DNA from: an uncultured Lachnospiraceae bacterium
GTDB taxonomy: Bacteria > Bacillota > Clostridia > Lachnospirales > Lachnospiraceae
Length of the DNA: 64,000 bases
Assembly (NCBI GenBank): GCA_900544685.1
Contig: UQWA01000008.1
Coordinates: 33,061-97,060 of the forward strand
Reading direction: 5' to 3'
The notes under the pieces are model-generated. The model saw only the letters and a list, made by a program, of their open reading frames with translations. It did not search any database and was not told the DNA's origin. The translations under genes and the position numbers were made by a program. Positions 1-8,677 of the stretch are shown piece by piece; the first letter of the stretch is position 1, and each line of letters starts with the position of its first letter.

Positions 1-750
1 TACGGAAAAGCAAATAAGATTGCATCTTCTGAGGATAAGACATTCTCCTATATTCCGGATTGTTCCGATCTGCCAATCAGTGAAGATGCTGATTATGTAT
101 ATATTTGTGAGAATAATACAATCTATGGAACAAAGTACAAAGAGCTTCCAAATACAAAAGGCAAGCTTCTGGTATCCGATGTATCCTCCTGTTTTCTGTC
201 AGAACCAATCGATGTAACAAAGTACGGTATCGTATATGGCGGAGTCCAGAAAAATATCGGACCGGCCGGCATGGTTATTGCAATTATCAGGGAAGACCTG
301 ATTACAGAAGATGTACTTCCTGGTACGCCGACCATGCTGACTTACAAGACGCACGCAGATGCTGGATCTATGTATAATACTCCGAACTGCTTTTGTATCT
401 ATGTATGTGGTAAAGTATTCAAATGGCTCAAGAAGATGGGCGGTCTTGAAGCTATGAAAGAACATAATGAAAAAAAAGCAGCAATTTTATATGATTTTCT
501 TGATCAGAGTGAGATGTTCCATGGAACAGTGGAGAAAAAAGATCGTTCTTTAATGAATGTGCCATTTGTAACAGGCAACAAAGAACTGGATGCCAAATTT
601 GTAAAAGAATCACAGGCTGCAGGTTTTGAAAATCTGAAAGGACATCGTACTGTAGGCGGCATGAGAGCCAGCATTTACAATGCAATGCCAATCGAAGGAG
701 TGGAAGCTTTGGTGGCATTTATGAAGAAGTTTGAAGAGGAGAATAAGTAA
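1..750 (+). CDS. serC: Phosphoserine aminotransferase, 5' end cut off
   Basis: PLP-dependent aminotransferase that converts 3-phosphohydroxypyruvate and glutamate to 3-phosphoserine in the cytosolic serine pathway. The frame is open from base 1, so 249 C-terminal residues are visible of about 360 usual for the family. The motif GGVQKNIGPAG carries the Schiff-base lysine (visible residue 84), and SDVSSCFLSEPIDV just before it matches the cofactor-contacting strand. The C-terminal GHRTVGGMRASIYNAMP segment is typical of SerC. The stop lies one base before the serA start region, so the two are co-transcribed and probably translationally coupled. The start codon and promoter lie outside the window. 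Confidence 0.95.
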   Translation, partial: YGKANKIASSEDKTFSYIPDCSDLPISEDADYVYICENNTIYGTKYKELPNTKGKLLVSDVSSCFLSEPIDVTKYGIVYGGVQKNIGPAGMVIAIIREDLITEDVLPGTPTMLTYKTHADAGSMYNTPNCFCIYVCGKVFKWLKKMGGLEAMKEHNEKKAAILYDFLDQSEMFHGTVEKKDRSLMNVPFVTGNKELDAKFVKESQAAGFENLKGHRTVGGMRASIYNAMPIEGVEALVAFMKKFEEENK

Positions 751-751
751 G

Positions 752-1912
752 ATGTATCAGTATAGCTGCATGAATGCAATTTCAGAAGTGGGATTGCAGA
801 AGTTTACAGACAAATATGTAAAGACAGAACAGAAAGAAGAAGCGGATGCATTACTGGTACGCAGTGCAGCACTTCATGACATGGACTTTTCTGATAAGCT
901 GGCCGCAATTGCCAGAGCAGGTGCAGGAGTAAATAATATTCCACTGGAACGCTGTGCAGAACAGGGAATCGTGGTATTCAATACACCGGGAGCCAATGCC
1001 AATGGTGTAAAAGAAGCAGTAATAGCAGGATTGCTGATGTCATCCAGAGATCTGGTAGATGGTATAAACTGGGTAAAATCTGAAAATGGTAATGAAGGTA
1101 TTGCAAAGTTAGCGGAAAAAGAAAAGAAAAATTTTGCCGGAAGTGAGATCAAAGGTAAAAAGCTTGGCATTATCGGTCTTGGCGCTATTGGTATTCTGGT
1201 GGCAAATACTGCTGTGCATCTTGGAATGGAAGTATATGGATATGATCCATACATATCAGTAGATTCGGCATGGAACCTTTCCAGACAGATTACACATATT
1301 ACAGACGTGAATGATATTTATCATGAGTGTGATTATATTACCATTCATGTACCTCTTTTGGACAGTACCAGAAAGATGATTAATGAAGATGCCATTGCAC
1401 AGATGAAGGACGGGGTTATTCTTCTGAATTATGCGAGAGATCTTCTGGTAGATGAGGAAGCAGTGGTAAAGGCAGTGCAGACAGGTAAGATCAGACGATA
1501 TATGAGTGATTTTCCAAATCCGATTACAGCCGGTGTAAAAAATTGTATCGTGACGCCGCATCTTGGTGCATCTACCAGTGAATCTGAAGATAACTGTGCA
1601 GTAATGGCAGTGAAAGAAGTGATGGATTATCTGGAGAATGGTAACATTAATCATTCTGTAAACTATCCGACCTGTGATATGGGAAAATGCAAAGGCGTAT
1701 GCCGTATTGCAATTAACCATAAGAATATTAAGAACATGATCGGTCAGTTTGCGTCTGTGCTTGGTGAGGCAGATATGAATATTGCAAATATGGCAAACCA
1801 GAGTAAAGGAGAGTACGCCTATTCCTTGTTCGATCTGGATACGCAGGTGACAGGGGAAGTGGTTGATAAACTGAAAAGTATACAAGGTGTTTTAAGAATC
1901 CGTATTCTGTAG
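752..1912 (+). CDS. serA: D-3-phosphoglycerate dehydrogenase, short type with ACT domain
   Basis: NAD-dependent oxidation of 3-phosphoglycerate, the first step of serine synthesis. 386 residues. The Rossmann motif GLGAIG is at 142-147, the catalytic Arg is in NYARD (R229), the catalytic His is in TPHLGAST (H270), and an ACT-like regulatory domain fills about 317-386. The ATG at 752 is chosen because GAGGAG lies just upstream inside the end of serC; an in-frame TTG at 731 is less likely. The usual catalytic Glu (DVFxxEP in E. coli SerA) is not evident: this region reads SDFPNP (252-257), perhaps a trait of the short subgroup. An intrinsic terminator follows, closing a serC-serA transcript. Confidence 0.95.
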   Translation: MYQYSCMNAISEVGLQKFTDKYVKTEQKEEADALLVRSAALHDMDFSDKLAAIARAGAGVNNIPLERCAEQGIVVFNTPGANANGVKEAVIAGLLMSSRDLVDGINWVKSENGNEGIAKLAEKEKKNFAGSEIKGKKLGIIGLGAIGILVANTAVHLGMEVYGYDPYISVDSAWNLSRQITHITDVNDIYHECDYITIHVPLLDSTRKMINEDAIAQMKDGVILLNYARDLLVDEEAVVKAVQTGKIRRYMSDFPNPITAGVKNCIVTPHLGASTSESEDNCAVMAVKEVMDYLENGNINHSVNYPTCDMGKCKGVCRIAINHKNIKNMIGQFASVLGEADMNIANMANQSKGEYAYSLFDLDTQVTGEVVDKLKSIQGVLRIRIL

Positions 1913-1915
1913 AAT

Positions 1916-1956
1916 AAAAAAAGAGTTTTGGGAAAATTTCCGGAACTCTTTTTTTT
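1916..1956 (+). terminator. Intrinsic terminator after serA
   Basis: An A-rich start and the arms AAGAGTT and AACTCTT are followed by an uninterrupted run of eight T. This is a standard rho-independent terminator four bases after the serA stop. Confidence 0.85.
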
Positions 1957-2047
1957 CGTGCACTTCTGTGCTATGATAAATGGAAAAGTTGTATCTGTAT
2001 GATACGAAAACAGATATAGAAAGTCACAGATGACAGAGGAATAAGAA

Positions 2048-3304
2048 ATGGCAAATATTTATACATTTCGGGCAGTCAGGCCGAAGGACTCTCTGACAGA
2101 GCGTTTTGCAGCGCTGCCTTATGATGTTTATGATGAAAAAGAAGCAAGATTAGAAGTACAGAGGGAACCACAAAGCTTTCTTCGCATAGACAGGGCAGAG
2201 ACACAGTTTGAGGAACCAATAGATATTTATTCTGATATGGTATACCAGAGAGCACATGATACTCTGTGGGAACTGGTAGAACAGAAAAAATTAATTCAGG
2301 ATACACAGGAAGCATATTATGTCTATGAGCTTACCATGAATGGAAGAGTGCAGACTGGATTGGTAGCATGCGCAGATGTGGATGATTACCTGAACGGAGT
2401 GATCAAAAAGCATGAAAATACCAGAGAAGAGAAGGAACTTGACCGCATTCGTCATGTGGATGTCTGTGATGCTCAGACAGGCCCTATTTTTTTGGCATAT
2501 CGTTATGATCCGGTTATTGGAGAAACACTGAAAAAGGCAAAAGAGTCAGATTCTATTTTTGATTTTGTTTCTCCAGATGGCATTCGCCACCGTGGGTGGA
2601 TGATCAGCGATAAGACAGAGATTGCTAAAATACAGGATGCATTTCAGAAGATTTCACAGATCTATATCGCAGACGGACATCACCGTGCAGCATCTGCAGT
2701 GAAAGTATCCTTAAAACGCCGAAAAAAACGGACGGAACATGGAGAACACAATACGTGCAATGAATCGGATCACTTTCTGTCAGTGTTGTTTGCAGAAAAT
2801 GAACTCTGCATTATGGACTATAACCGGGTGATATCTGATCTGAATGGTTATTCAAAAGAAGAATTTCAGGAAAGAGTCAAAGAAGTCTATCAGATTAGTG
2901 AAGTACCCGAAGGACAACAAGCGCATCCGTCGCAGAAGGGAATGTTGGGTATGTATCTGGACGGTCGATGGTATGAACTTCACATCCGTGAGACATACTG
3001 TTCTCAGGATCCGGTTTTGGGACTGGATGTGTCTAGCCTGCAGCAATATGTGTTGGATCCGATTCTTGGAATTCAGGATCCGAAGACAGATAAACGTATT
3101 TCTTTTGTGGGTGGAATTCGTGGACTGGAGGCATTAGAACAGCAGACAGATCGGTGTGGAGGAGTGGCATTTGCCATGTATCCCACATCTATGGAAGAAC
3201 TTTTTGCCGTGGCAGATGCAGGCAGGCTGATGCCGCCAAAATCCACATGGTTTGAGCCAAAGCTGAGAAGTGGATTATTTATTCATTCGATAAAAGAAGC
3301 ATAA
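2048..3304 (+). CDS. DUF1015 family protein, serine-linked
   Basis: Cytosolic protein of 418 residues with no signal peptide or membrane segment. The DUF1015 family is recognised from the N-terminal FRAVRP and LPYDVYD motifs, the KHENTREEKELDR stretch near residue 120 and the strongly conserved IADGHHRAAS motif near 208-217, whose His and Asp residues suggest a metal- or phosphate-handling active site. The biochemical role is not settled from sequence. It starts 135 bases after serA, behind the terminator, and such proteins often sit near serC and serA in anaerobes. No serB-type phosphatase is visible here, so a role in serine or phosphoserine metabolism is a reasonable inference. Confidence 0.85.
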   Translation: MANIYTFRAVRPKDSLTERFAALPYDVYDEKEARLEVQREPQSFLRIDRAETQFEEPIDIYSDMVYQRAHDTLWELVEQKKLIQDTQEAYYVYELTMNGRVQTGLVACADVDDYLNGVIKKHENTREEKELDRIRHVDVCDAQTGPIFLAYRYDPVIGETLKKAKESDSIFDFVSPDGIRHRGWMISDKTEIAKIQDAFQKISQIYIADGHHRAASAVKVSLKRRKKRTEHGEHNTCNESDHFLSVLFAENELCIMDYNRVISDLNGYSKEEFQERVKEVYQISEVPEGQQAHPSQKGMLGMYLDGRWYELHIRETYCSQDPVLGLDVSSLQQYVLDPILGIQDPKTDKRISFVGGIRGLEALEQQTDRCGGVAFAMYPTSMEELFAVADAGRLMPPKSTWFEPKLRSGLFIHSIKEA

Positions 3305-3336
3305 TAATAAAATGCAAAAACAGAAAGGTAACAGGC

Positions 3337-3696
3337 ATGTCAGAAGAAGATATAAAGGATCAGTGCGTACACCGGCATATCCTGGAAGATGGAACAGTTA
3401 TTGAACATACCCATCATTCTCATACCCATACTCATGATCCACAGCAGATCAAAGCGGTATTGAATCGGCTTTCCAGGGCGATTGGTCATCTGGAGTCTAT
3501 CAAGAAAATGGTTGAAAGTGGAAGAGACTGCAGTGAAGTACTGATTCAGCTTTCCGCAGTCAAATCAGCCATTAACAATACCGGTAAGGTGATTCTGCAG
3601 GATCATATCCAGCATTGCCTGGTTGACGCAGTGGAGACCGGAGATATGGAAGCAATTGAAGAATTGAATAAGGCAATTGACCGATTTATGAAGTAG
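3337..3696 (+). CDS. CsoR/RcnR-family metal-sensing repressor with His-rich N-terminus
   Basis: 119 residues of an all-helical DUF156-type DNA-binding regulator. The CsoR-like ligand set can be read: Cys in SGRDCSEV, then His and Cys in QDHIQHCLV, a C-H-C pattern. Residues 9-33 hold an unusual His-rich tail (HRH, then HTHHSHTHTH) that could bind Ni, Zn or Co. No metal transporter lies beside it, so its target is unknown; it sits between the DUF1015 gene and trmO with very short gaps (32 and 7 bases), so it is probably part of one transcript. The metal specificity cannot be fixed from sequence. Confidence 0.88.
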   Translation: MSEEDIKDQCVHRHILEDGTVIEHTHHSHTHTHDPQQIKAVLNRLSRAIGHLESIKKMVESGRDCSEVLIQLSAVKSAINNTGKVILQDHIQHCLVDAVETGDMEAIEELNKAIDRFMK

Positions 3697-3703
3697 GTAG
3701 AAA

Positions 3704-4405
3704 ATGAAACAGGAATTACAGATAATAGGGAGAGTCCGTACGGATTTCCCGACAAAGTTTGGATTGCCAAGGCAGGGAAATTTTGCCAGGTCACTGACTG
3801 GAAGGATTGTAATGGAACCGGAATTTCGAAAAGTGGCAGCATTTAAAGGAATAGAAGAATATTCCCATCTCTGGCTTCTGTGGGGATTTTCAGAGGTGAA
3901 AAGAACCAGATGGATTCCGACGGTAAAACCGCCGCGTCTGGGCGGTAAGATTCACAAGGGCGTATTTGCAACCAGATCCCCTTTCCGGCCGAATCCAATA
4001 GGACTGACATGTGTCAGACTGGAAGAAATACAGTTGGATACGCCAGAAGGACCGGTACTGGTAGTATCTGGGATTGATATGATGGATGGATCACCGGTTT
4101 ACGATATCAAGCCTTATCTGGCGTATGCAGATGCATATCCGGATGCCAGAAGTGGATTTGGGGAGAAAGTAAAAGATTATGTATTAGAAGTAATTTTTCC
4201 AGATGATTTATTACAGAAAGTAGATGAAAAAAAACGGGAAGGGGCTGTGGAGATGCTTCAGCAGGATCCAAGACCGCCATACCATAATCATACAGAGCAA
4301 ATCTATAAAATAGCATTTGCGGATGTTGATATACATTTTACAGTAGAAGATAACAGATTAACAGTGTGCAGAGTGATTCCACTTAAGGGGCAGCAGAAGA
4401 CATAA
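3704..4405 (+). CDS. trmO: TrmO, tRNA m6t6A37 N6-methyltransferase
   Basis: SAM-dependent enzyme (TsaA/YaeB fold) that adds a methyl group to t6A at position 37 of ANN-decoding tRNAs. 233 residues, the usual length. Family motifs are visible: YSHLWLLWGF near residues 52-61, ATRSPFRPNPIGLT near 92-105 and SGIDMMDGSPVYDIKPY near 124-140. It starts seven bases after the metal regulator stop, so it is probably in the same transcript. Substrate is assigned by family knowledge. Confidence 0.93.
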   Translation: MKQELQIIGRVRTDFPTKFGLPRQGNFARSLTGRIVMEPEFRKVAAFKGIEEYSHLWLLWGFSEVKRTRWIPTVKPPRLGGKIHKGVFATRSPFRPNPIGLTCVRLEEIQLDTPEGPVLVVSGIDMMDGSPVYDIKPYLAYADAYPDARSGFGEKVKDYVLEVIFPDDLLQKVDEKKREGAVEMLQQDPRPPYHNHTEQIYKIAFADVDIHFTVEDNRLTVCRVIPLKGQQKT

Positions 4406-4465
4406 TCTGCTATAAAGGAAGCAGACCTCTGCACGGAAGTTACAAGGGGGATAATAAGGAACATT

Positions 4466-5995
4466 ATGGCTGAAAGATCAAGAGACAGAAGAAACAGGGG
4501 CAGAAAAGATTATATGCCAGAGAAAAAGAAGTCCGGAAAGACAGGAAAGCGAATTGCTATAGGATTCGGTGTACTGGTTCTTGCGGCGGCAGCAGGTGTG
4601 GGAGGATACTGTGCCTACGACAGAATTATGGATGGCAAGACAATGGGGTGTAAGATTACCGTATATGGCGTGAATGTATCATGGCTGACCGTGGATGATG
4701 CGGCGGCAAAGCTGGAAGAAAAGTTTCAGGATACCACAATAGAGTTTGAAGAGAACGGTAAAAAAGAATACAGCGTATCTTTAAAGGATGCCGGTTATTC
4801 TCTGGATCAGGAGGCACTGAAAGGTGAGTTGCAGCGCCTGAAGGATAACAGGGAACCATGTAAGATTTTATTTGAAGAGGAAAAGAATTATACAGTTCCA
4901 TATCAGGTACAGTGGAATGATGAACAGATGAAAACAGCGTTTTCCAGTACGAATCTTGGAGCTGATCAAGACAGAACGCCATCGACGGATGCTTATATCA
5001 CTTACAATGAATCTACAAAGAGATATGAGATCGTTCCGTCTGTGCTGGGAACGGTGATTGATAATGCGAAGCTTCAGAACCGTACACAGGAACAGTTGAA
5101 TAACAGTTTTCAGGAGGATCTGATCAAATCAAAGATCAGTATCACGGTGGACGAGAGTGTATATCAAGATGCAGCCGTAACAGAGGATCAGCCGGAATTA
5201 AATCAGCATCTCTCTGAACTGAACAGCAAATTGGAGAGTTATGAGAATGCAGAAGTGACCTATGAATTTGGAGCGGTCACAGATGTACTGGATTCGGCTA
5301 CCATCCAGTCATGGGTACAGGTAGATAATGAGAATATCACACTGGATGAAAGTGCCATGAGAGATTATATTTCCGGACTCAGTGCGAAATACAATACCCA
5401 ATATGTACCACGGAATTTCACAACCTCTAACGGCAATCAGGTGGTGATCGAGAATAATGAATATGGTTACTGGATTGACGAGGACGGGGAATACGAACAA
5501 TTGGTGAAAGATCTGGAGGGCGGACAGCCAGTGAGCAGAGAACCGGTATACACTACGGCTGGAAACGGAAGAGACGGGGACGATGATCTGGTAAATGGTT
5601 ACGTGGAAGTAGACCTGACAGGACAGCATCTGTGGTTCTATTATGAAGGAGAACTGATTCTGGATACAGATGTAGTAACAGGTCAACCGGTGGGTGTCAA
5701 TAAGAAGACTGGGGAGCAGGAAGACTGGTCCACTTATGAAGGATCCTACCCAATTGCTTATACCGAGCATCCGGCAACTTTAAGCAGTGATATTTACGGA
5801 TATGAGGTAGATGTACAGTACTGGATGCCATTTGTATACGGACAGGGACTGCATGATGCAAGTTGGAGAAGTGCATTTGGCGGCAACATCTACCAGACAG
5901 ATGGCAGCCACGGATGCGTTAACCTGCCGCCACAGGTAGCGGCAACGATTTATGACTACATAGATGCGGGATTTCCGATTATTTTATACAAATAA
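4466..5995 (+). CDS. Membrane-anchored L,D-transpeptidase (YkuD) with PG-binding domains
   Basis: Makes 3-3 cross-links or anchors proteins in peptidoglycan on the outer face of the membrane. 509 residues: a very basic cytosolic N-terminus (1-28), one membrane segment (about 30-51), a PG_binding_4-type region over about 80-370 rich in Asp and Glu, and a YkuD catalytic domain from about 380. The active site reads SHGCVNLPP with His482 and Cys484. Start ATG 4466 follows AAGGGGG and AAGGA. It stands alone between trmO and a secreted protein. Confidence 0.93.
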   Translation: MAERSRDRRNRGRKDYMPEKKKSGKTGKRIAIGFGVLVLAAAAGVGGYCAYDRIMDGKTMGCKITVYGVNVSWLTVDDAAAKLEEKFQDTTIEFEENGKKEYSVSLKDAGYSLDQEALKGELQRLKDNREPCKILFEEEKNYTVPYQVQWNDEQMKTAFSSTNLGADQDRTPSTDAYITYNESTKRYEIVPSVLGTVIDNAKLQNRTQEQLNNSFQEDLIKSKISITVDESVYQDAAVTEDQPELNQHLSELNSKLESYENAEVTYEFGAVTDVLDSATIQSWVQVDNENITLDESAMRDYISGLSAKYNTQYVPRNFTTSNGNQVVIENNEYGYWIDEDGEYEQLVKDLEGGQPVSREPVYTTAGNGRDGDDDLVNGYVEVDLTGQHLWFYYEGELILDTDVVTGQPVGVNKKTGEQEDWSTYEGSYPIAYTEHPATLSSDIYGYEVDVQYWMPFVYGQGLHDASWRSAFGGNIYQTDGSHGCVNLPPQVAATIYDYIDAGFPIILYK

Positions 5996-6092
5996 GGGGA
6001 ATGTGGATTGATTTGTCAGAAAATATATGGTATCGTAACATCAGAAACCTGACAAAAGCAGGATTCGGATAAAAAGAATACAGGAGGAATTT

Positions 6093-6827
6093 ATGATGAA
6101 ACGAGTTATGAAAACAATGGCTACAGCACTGATTGCCCTGATGCTGATGCTTGCTGCCGTGCCGGTTATGGCAAAAGACTATGCAGTGACAAAAGATAAA
6201 AGGGTTCAGCTGTATCTTCCGAAGAAAGCGACTGCTACATCATATCCTGACAGGGGACATCTTGGCAAAGAATATCCTGAGAGGGGAAGATACACTTATT
6301 TTTTGGGAAATCTTTATAGCTCAGATGGAGAACCGATCAAAAATATCAAGATTACAGCCAAATCCAGTAACAATAAGGTCGCAACGGTAAAATTGGAAAA
6401 GAATAAAGATGGAGCAGCGTTTATTTCTGTAGAACCGAAGAAGGCTGGAGTTACAACGATTAAAGTGACCGTGAATGGTAAGATTTATCAGACTAAATAT
6501 ACTGTGAAGAAGTATATCAATCCGGTATCCTCTATTAAAGTTGGAAAAACGAATATCAAAGGCGCGTCATTTAATAAAACAGGTGTATATACTCTGAAGT
6601 ATTCTCAATATGCAAATAAGAAGATGAATGTAAAAATTAATCTGAAAAAGGGATGGAAGTTACAGTGGGGAGTAGTAGAATATGCTCAAAAAAGCTGGGC
6701 GAAATATGACGGTATCAAAAATGGCGCCGCACTAAAAATAAGTGGCGGAAAAGGATTTGTCATTAATGCTATGGTTAAGAATACCAAAACAGGTCAGGAA
6801 GAGGAAGTAGCTGTTTATTTCAAATAA
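6093..6827 (+). CDS. Secreted protein with Ig-like (Big-type) region
   Basis: 244 residues. A clear signal peptide (positive MMKRVMK, hydrophobic core, cleavage near VMA-KDY at about residue 27) exports it. Residues about 70-145 (SSNNKVATVKLEKN ... KKAGVTTIKVTVNGK) resemble bacterial Ig-like Big_2 repeats found in surface proteins. The remainder is Lys- and Tyr-rich and not recognised. No anchor motif or membrane helix is seen at the C-terminus. AGGAGG is six bases before ATG 6093 (an ATG at 6096 is an equal choice). Function unknown. Confidence 0.75.
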   Translation: MMKRVMKTMATALIALMLMLAAVPVMAKDYAVTKDKRVQLYLPKKATATSYPDRGHLGKEYPERGRYTYFLGNLYSSDGEPIKNIKITAKSSNNKVATVKLEKNKDGAAFISVEPKKAGVTTIKVTVNGKIYQTKYTVKKYINPVSSIKVGKTNIKGASFNKTGVYTLKYSQYANKKMNVKINLKKGWKLQWGVVEYAQKSWAKYDGIKNGAALKISGGKGFVINAMVKNTKTGQEEEVAVYFK

Positions 6828-6841
6828 GAGAAAAAGTAAGG

Positions 6842-6880
6842 CAGCAGGGAGATTTCAACAGAAGTCTCCCTGTTGTATTG
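6842..6880 (+). terminator. Hairpin after the secreted protein gene
   Basis: Arms CAGCAGGGAGA (6842-6852) and TCTCCCTGTTG (6865-6875) pair with one G-T wobble. The following tract, TATTGTTA, is T-rich but short, so this is a likely rather than textbook terminator. Confidence 0.6.
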
Positions 6881-6901
6881 TTATCAAGATTTGCCTGAAA
6901 C

Positions 6902-6935
6902 AAAAAAACGCATCGGGAGAAATCTTCCGGTGCGT
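6902..6935 (-). terminator. Terminator of the tRNA-Thr gene
   Basis: On the minus strand, the arms ACGCACCGGAAGA and TCTCCCGATGCGT pair with G-U wobbles and are followed by seven T. It sits 30 bases downstream of the tRNA 3' end. Bases 6828-7220 hold only this, the preceding hairpin, the tRNA and its promoter. Confidence 0.8.
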
Positions 6936-6964
6936 CTGATGCCATTAAAAATAAGCAATAAAAA

Positions 6965-7037
6965 AGCTCCTGGCCGGATTCGAACCGGCGACCTACGCAT
7001 TACGAATGCGGCGCTCTACCAGCTGAGCTACAGAAGC
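6965..7037 (-). tRNA. tRNA-Thr (anticodon CGT)
   Basis: A 73-base cloverleaf read on the minus strand. The acceptor arms GCTTCTG and CAGGAGC pair with one wobble; the D arm is GCTCAGCTGGTAGAGC; the anticodon stem is CCGCA/TGCGT-like around loop TTCGTAA, giving anticodon CGT for codon ACG; the T arm is CCGGTTCGAATCCGG. The discriminator base is T and CCA is not encoded, as is common in Firmicutes. Confidence 0.95.
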
Positions 7038-7067
7038 TTATATCAGAGTATTTCTGACACGTATGTT

Positions 7068-7096
7068 ATTATACTCAAAAAAGATCACAATTGCAA
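7068..7096 (-). promoter_or_regulatory. Sigma-A promoter of tRNA-Thr
   Basis: On the minus strand: TTGCAA (7091-7096), exactly 17 bases, then TATAAT (7068-7073). The -10 lies 31 bases from the tRNA 5' end, giving a short leader. Confidence 0.85.
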
Positions 7097-7220
7097 GGGT
7101 AAATTTGAATTAATTTATCCTAGACTATTTAACGGAATTCGTATAGAATAAAAAGAGCGAATGGTATTCACGAAGAGATGCGGATACCATGAATGTTTGA
7201 AATGAATCGAGGAGAGCAAG

Positions 7221-8675
7221 ATGAGTAAAGTAAGAACAAGATTTGCACCAAGCCCGACAGGGAGAATGCATGTCGGTAACTTAAGAACCGCATTATACGC
7301 ATATCTGATTGCAAAGCACGAGGGAGGAGATTTCCTTCTGCGTATTGAAGATACAGACCAGGAACGATTTGTAGAAGGCGCATTGGAGATCATTTACCGT
7401 ACTCTGGAGGATGCAGGACTGAAGCATGATGAAGGTCCTGATATTGACAAGGGATATGGCCCATATGTACAGAGTGAGCGTCAGGCACAGGGAATCTACA
7501 TGAAGTATGCAAAGCAGTTAATTGAAAAAGGAGAAGCATATTACTGTTTCTGTGATAAAGAGAGACTGGAATCCCTAAAGCAGGTGGTAGCAGGAAAAGA
7601 GATTTCCGTATATGACAAGCACTGTCTGCATTTAAGCAAGGAAGAAGTAGAAGCTAAGCTGGCAGCAGGCGTACCATATGTTATTCGCCAGAATGTTCCA
7701 CAGGAAGGAACCACCAAGTTTGAAGATGATATTTATGGAACCATTGAAGTACCAAATGCAGAACTGGATGACATGATTCTGATTAAGTCCGATGGATTCC
7801 CGACCTACAATTTTGCCAACGTTGTAGATGACCATCTTATGGAGATCAGTCATGTGGTAAGAGGAAATGAATACCTTTCTTCCTCACCGAAGTACAACAG
7901 ACTGTACAATGCTTTTGGCTGGGAAGTGCCGGTATATGTACACTGTCCGCTGATCACTGACGAGAACCATAAGAAGCTGAGCAAGAGAAGCGGTCATTCT
8001 TCTTATGAAGACCTGCTGGAACAGGGATTCTTATCTGAAGCAATCATTAACTATGTGGCACTGCTTGGATGGTGTCCGCCTGAAAATCGAGAGATTTATT
8101 CTTTGGAAGAACTGGTAGAAGTGTTCGATTACCATCATATGAGCAAGTCCCCGGCTGTTTTTGACATTAACAAGTTGAAGTGGATGAATGGCGAATATAT
8201 GAAGGCTATGGATGAAGACAAGTTCTATGAGATGGCTCTTCCATATATGAAGAAAGCAATTACCAGAGATCTGGACTTCAAGAAGATCGCAGCTATGGTA
8301 AAAACACGTATCGAAATCTTCCCGGATATCATGCCACTGATTGATTTCTTTGAAGAAGTTCCAGAATATGATGTGGCTATGTATACACACAAGAAAATGA
8401 AGACTAATGCAGAGACTTCTCTGGCAGTATTAAAGGAGATTGTACCTGTTCTGGAAGCTCAGGAAGATTACAGCAACGATGCACTTTATGAGCTGCTGGT
8501 AAGCTTTGCAAAGGAACATGAGTATAAGAATGGCTACGTAATGTGGCCGATCCGTACTGCTGTTTCAGGAAAGCAGATGACTCCTGCCGGTGCAACAGAG
8601 ATTATGGAAGTACTGGGCAAAGAAGAGAGCCTGAAGCGTTTACAGGATGCGATTGTAAAACTGGAGAATGCATAA
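7221..8675 (+). CDS. gltX: Glutamyl-tRNA synthetase
   Basis: Class I aminoacyl-tRNA synthetase charging tRNA-Glu (and, if Gln is made by the amidotransferase route, tRNA-Gln). 484 residues, normal for the bacterial enzyme. N-terminal [18 protein letters not shown] holds the HIGH-type motif HVGN, and KKLSKRSG near residues 252-259 is the KMSKS equivalent. GGAGAGC lies six bases upstream of ATG 7221. The helicase gene starts two bases after its stop, so the two are coupled. Confidence 0.96.
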   Translation: MSKVRTRFAPSPTGRMHVGNLRTALYAYLIAKHEGGDFLLRIEDTDQERFVEGALEIIYRTLEDAGLKHDEGPDIDKGYGPYVQSERQAQGIYMKYAKQLIEKGEAYYCFCDKERLESLKQVVAGKEISVYDKHCLHLSKEEVEAKLAAGVPYVIRQNVPQEGTTKFEDDIYGTIEVPNAELDDMILIKSDGFPTYNFANVVDDHLMEISHVVRGNEYLSSSPKYNRLYNAFGWEVPVYVHCPLITDENHKKLSKRSGHSSYEDLLEQGFLSEAIINYVALLGWCPPENREIYSLEELVEVFDYHHMSKSPAVFDINKLKWMNGEYMKAMDEDKFYEMALPYMKKAITRDLDFKKIAAMVKTRIEIFPDIMPLIDFFEEVPEYDVAMYTHKKMKTNAETSLAVLKEIVPVLEAQEDYSNDALYELLVSFAKEHEYKNGYVMWPIRTAVSGKQMTPAGATEIMEVLGKEESLKRLQDAIVKLENA

Positions 8676-8677
8676 TT

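Noticed and set aside
1256..1885. Long minus-strand open frame inside serA
   Set aside because: It is a shadow of the serA frame with unlikely composition and no family resemblance; serA is certain.
7098..7220. T-box leader before gltX
   Set aside because: No T-box core (TGGNACC-like) sequence or terminator/antiterminator pair is visible, and the leader is short.
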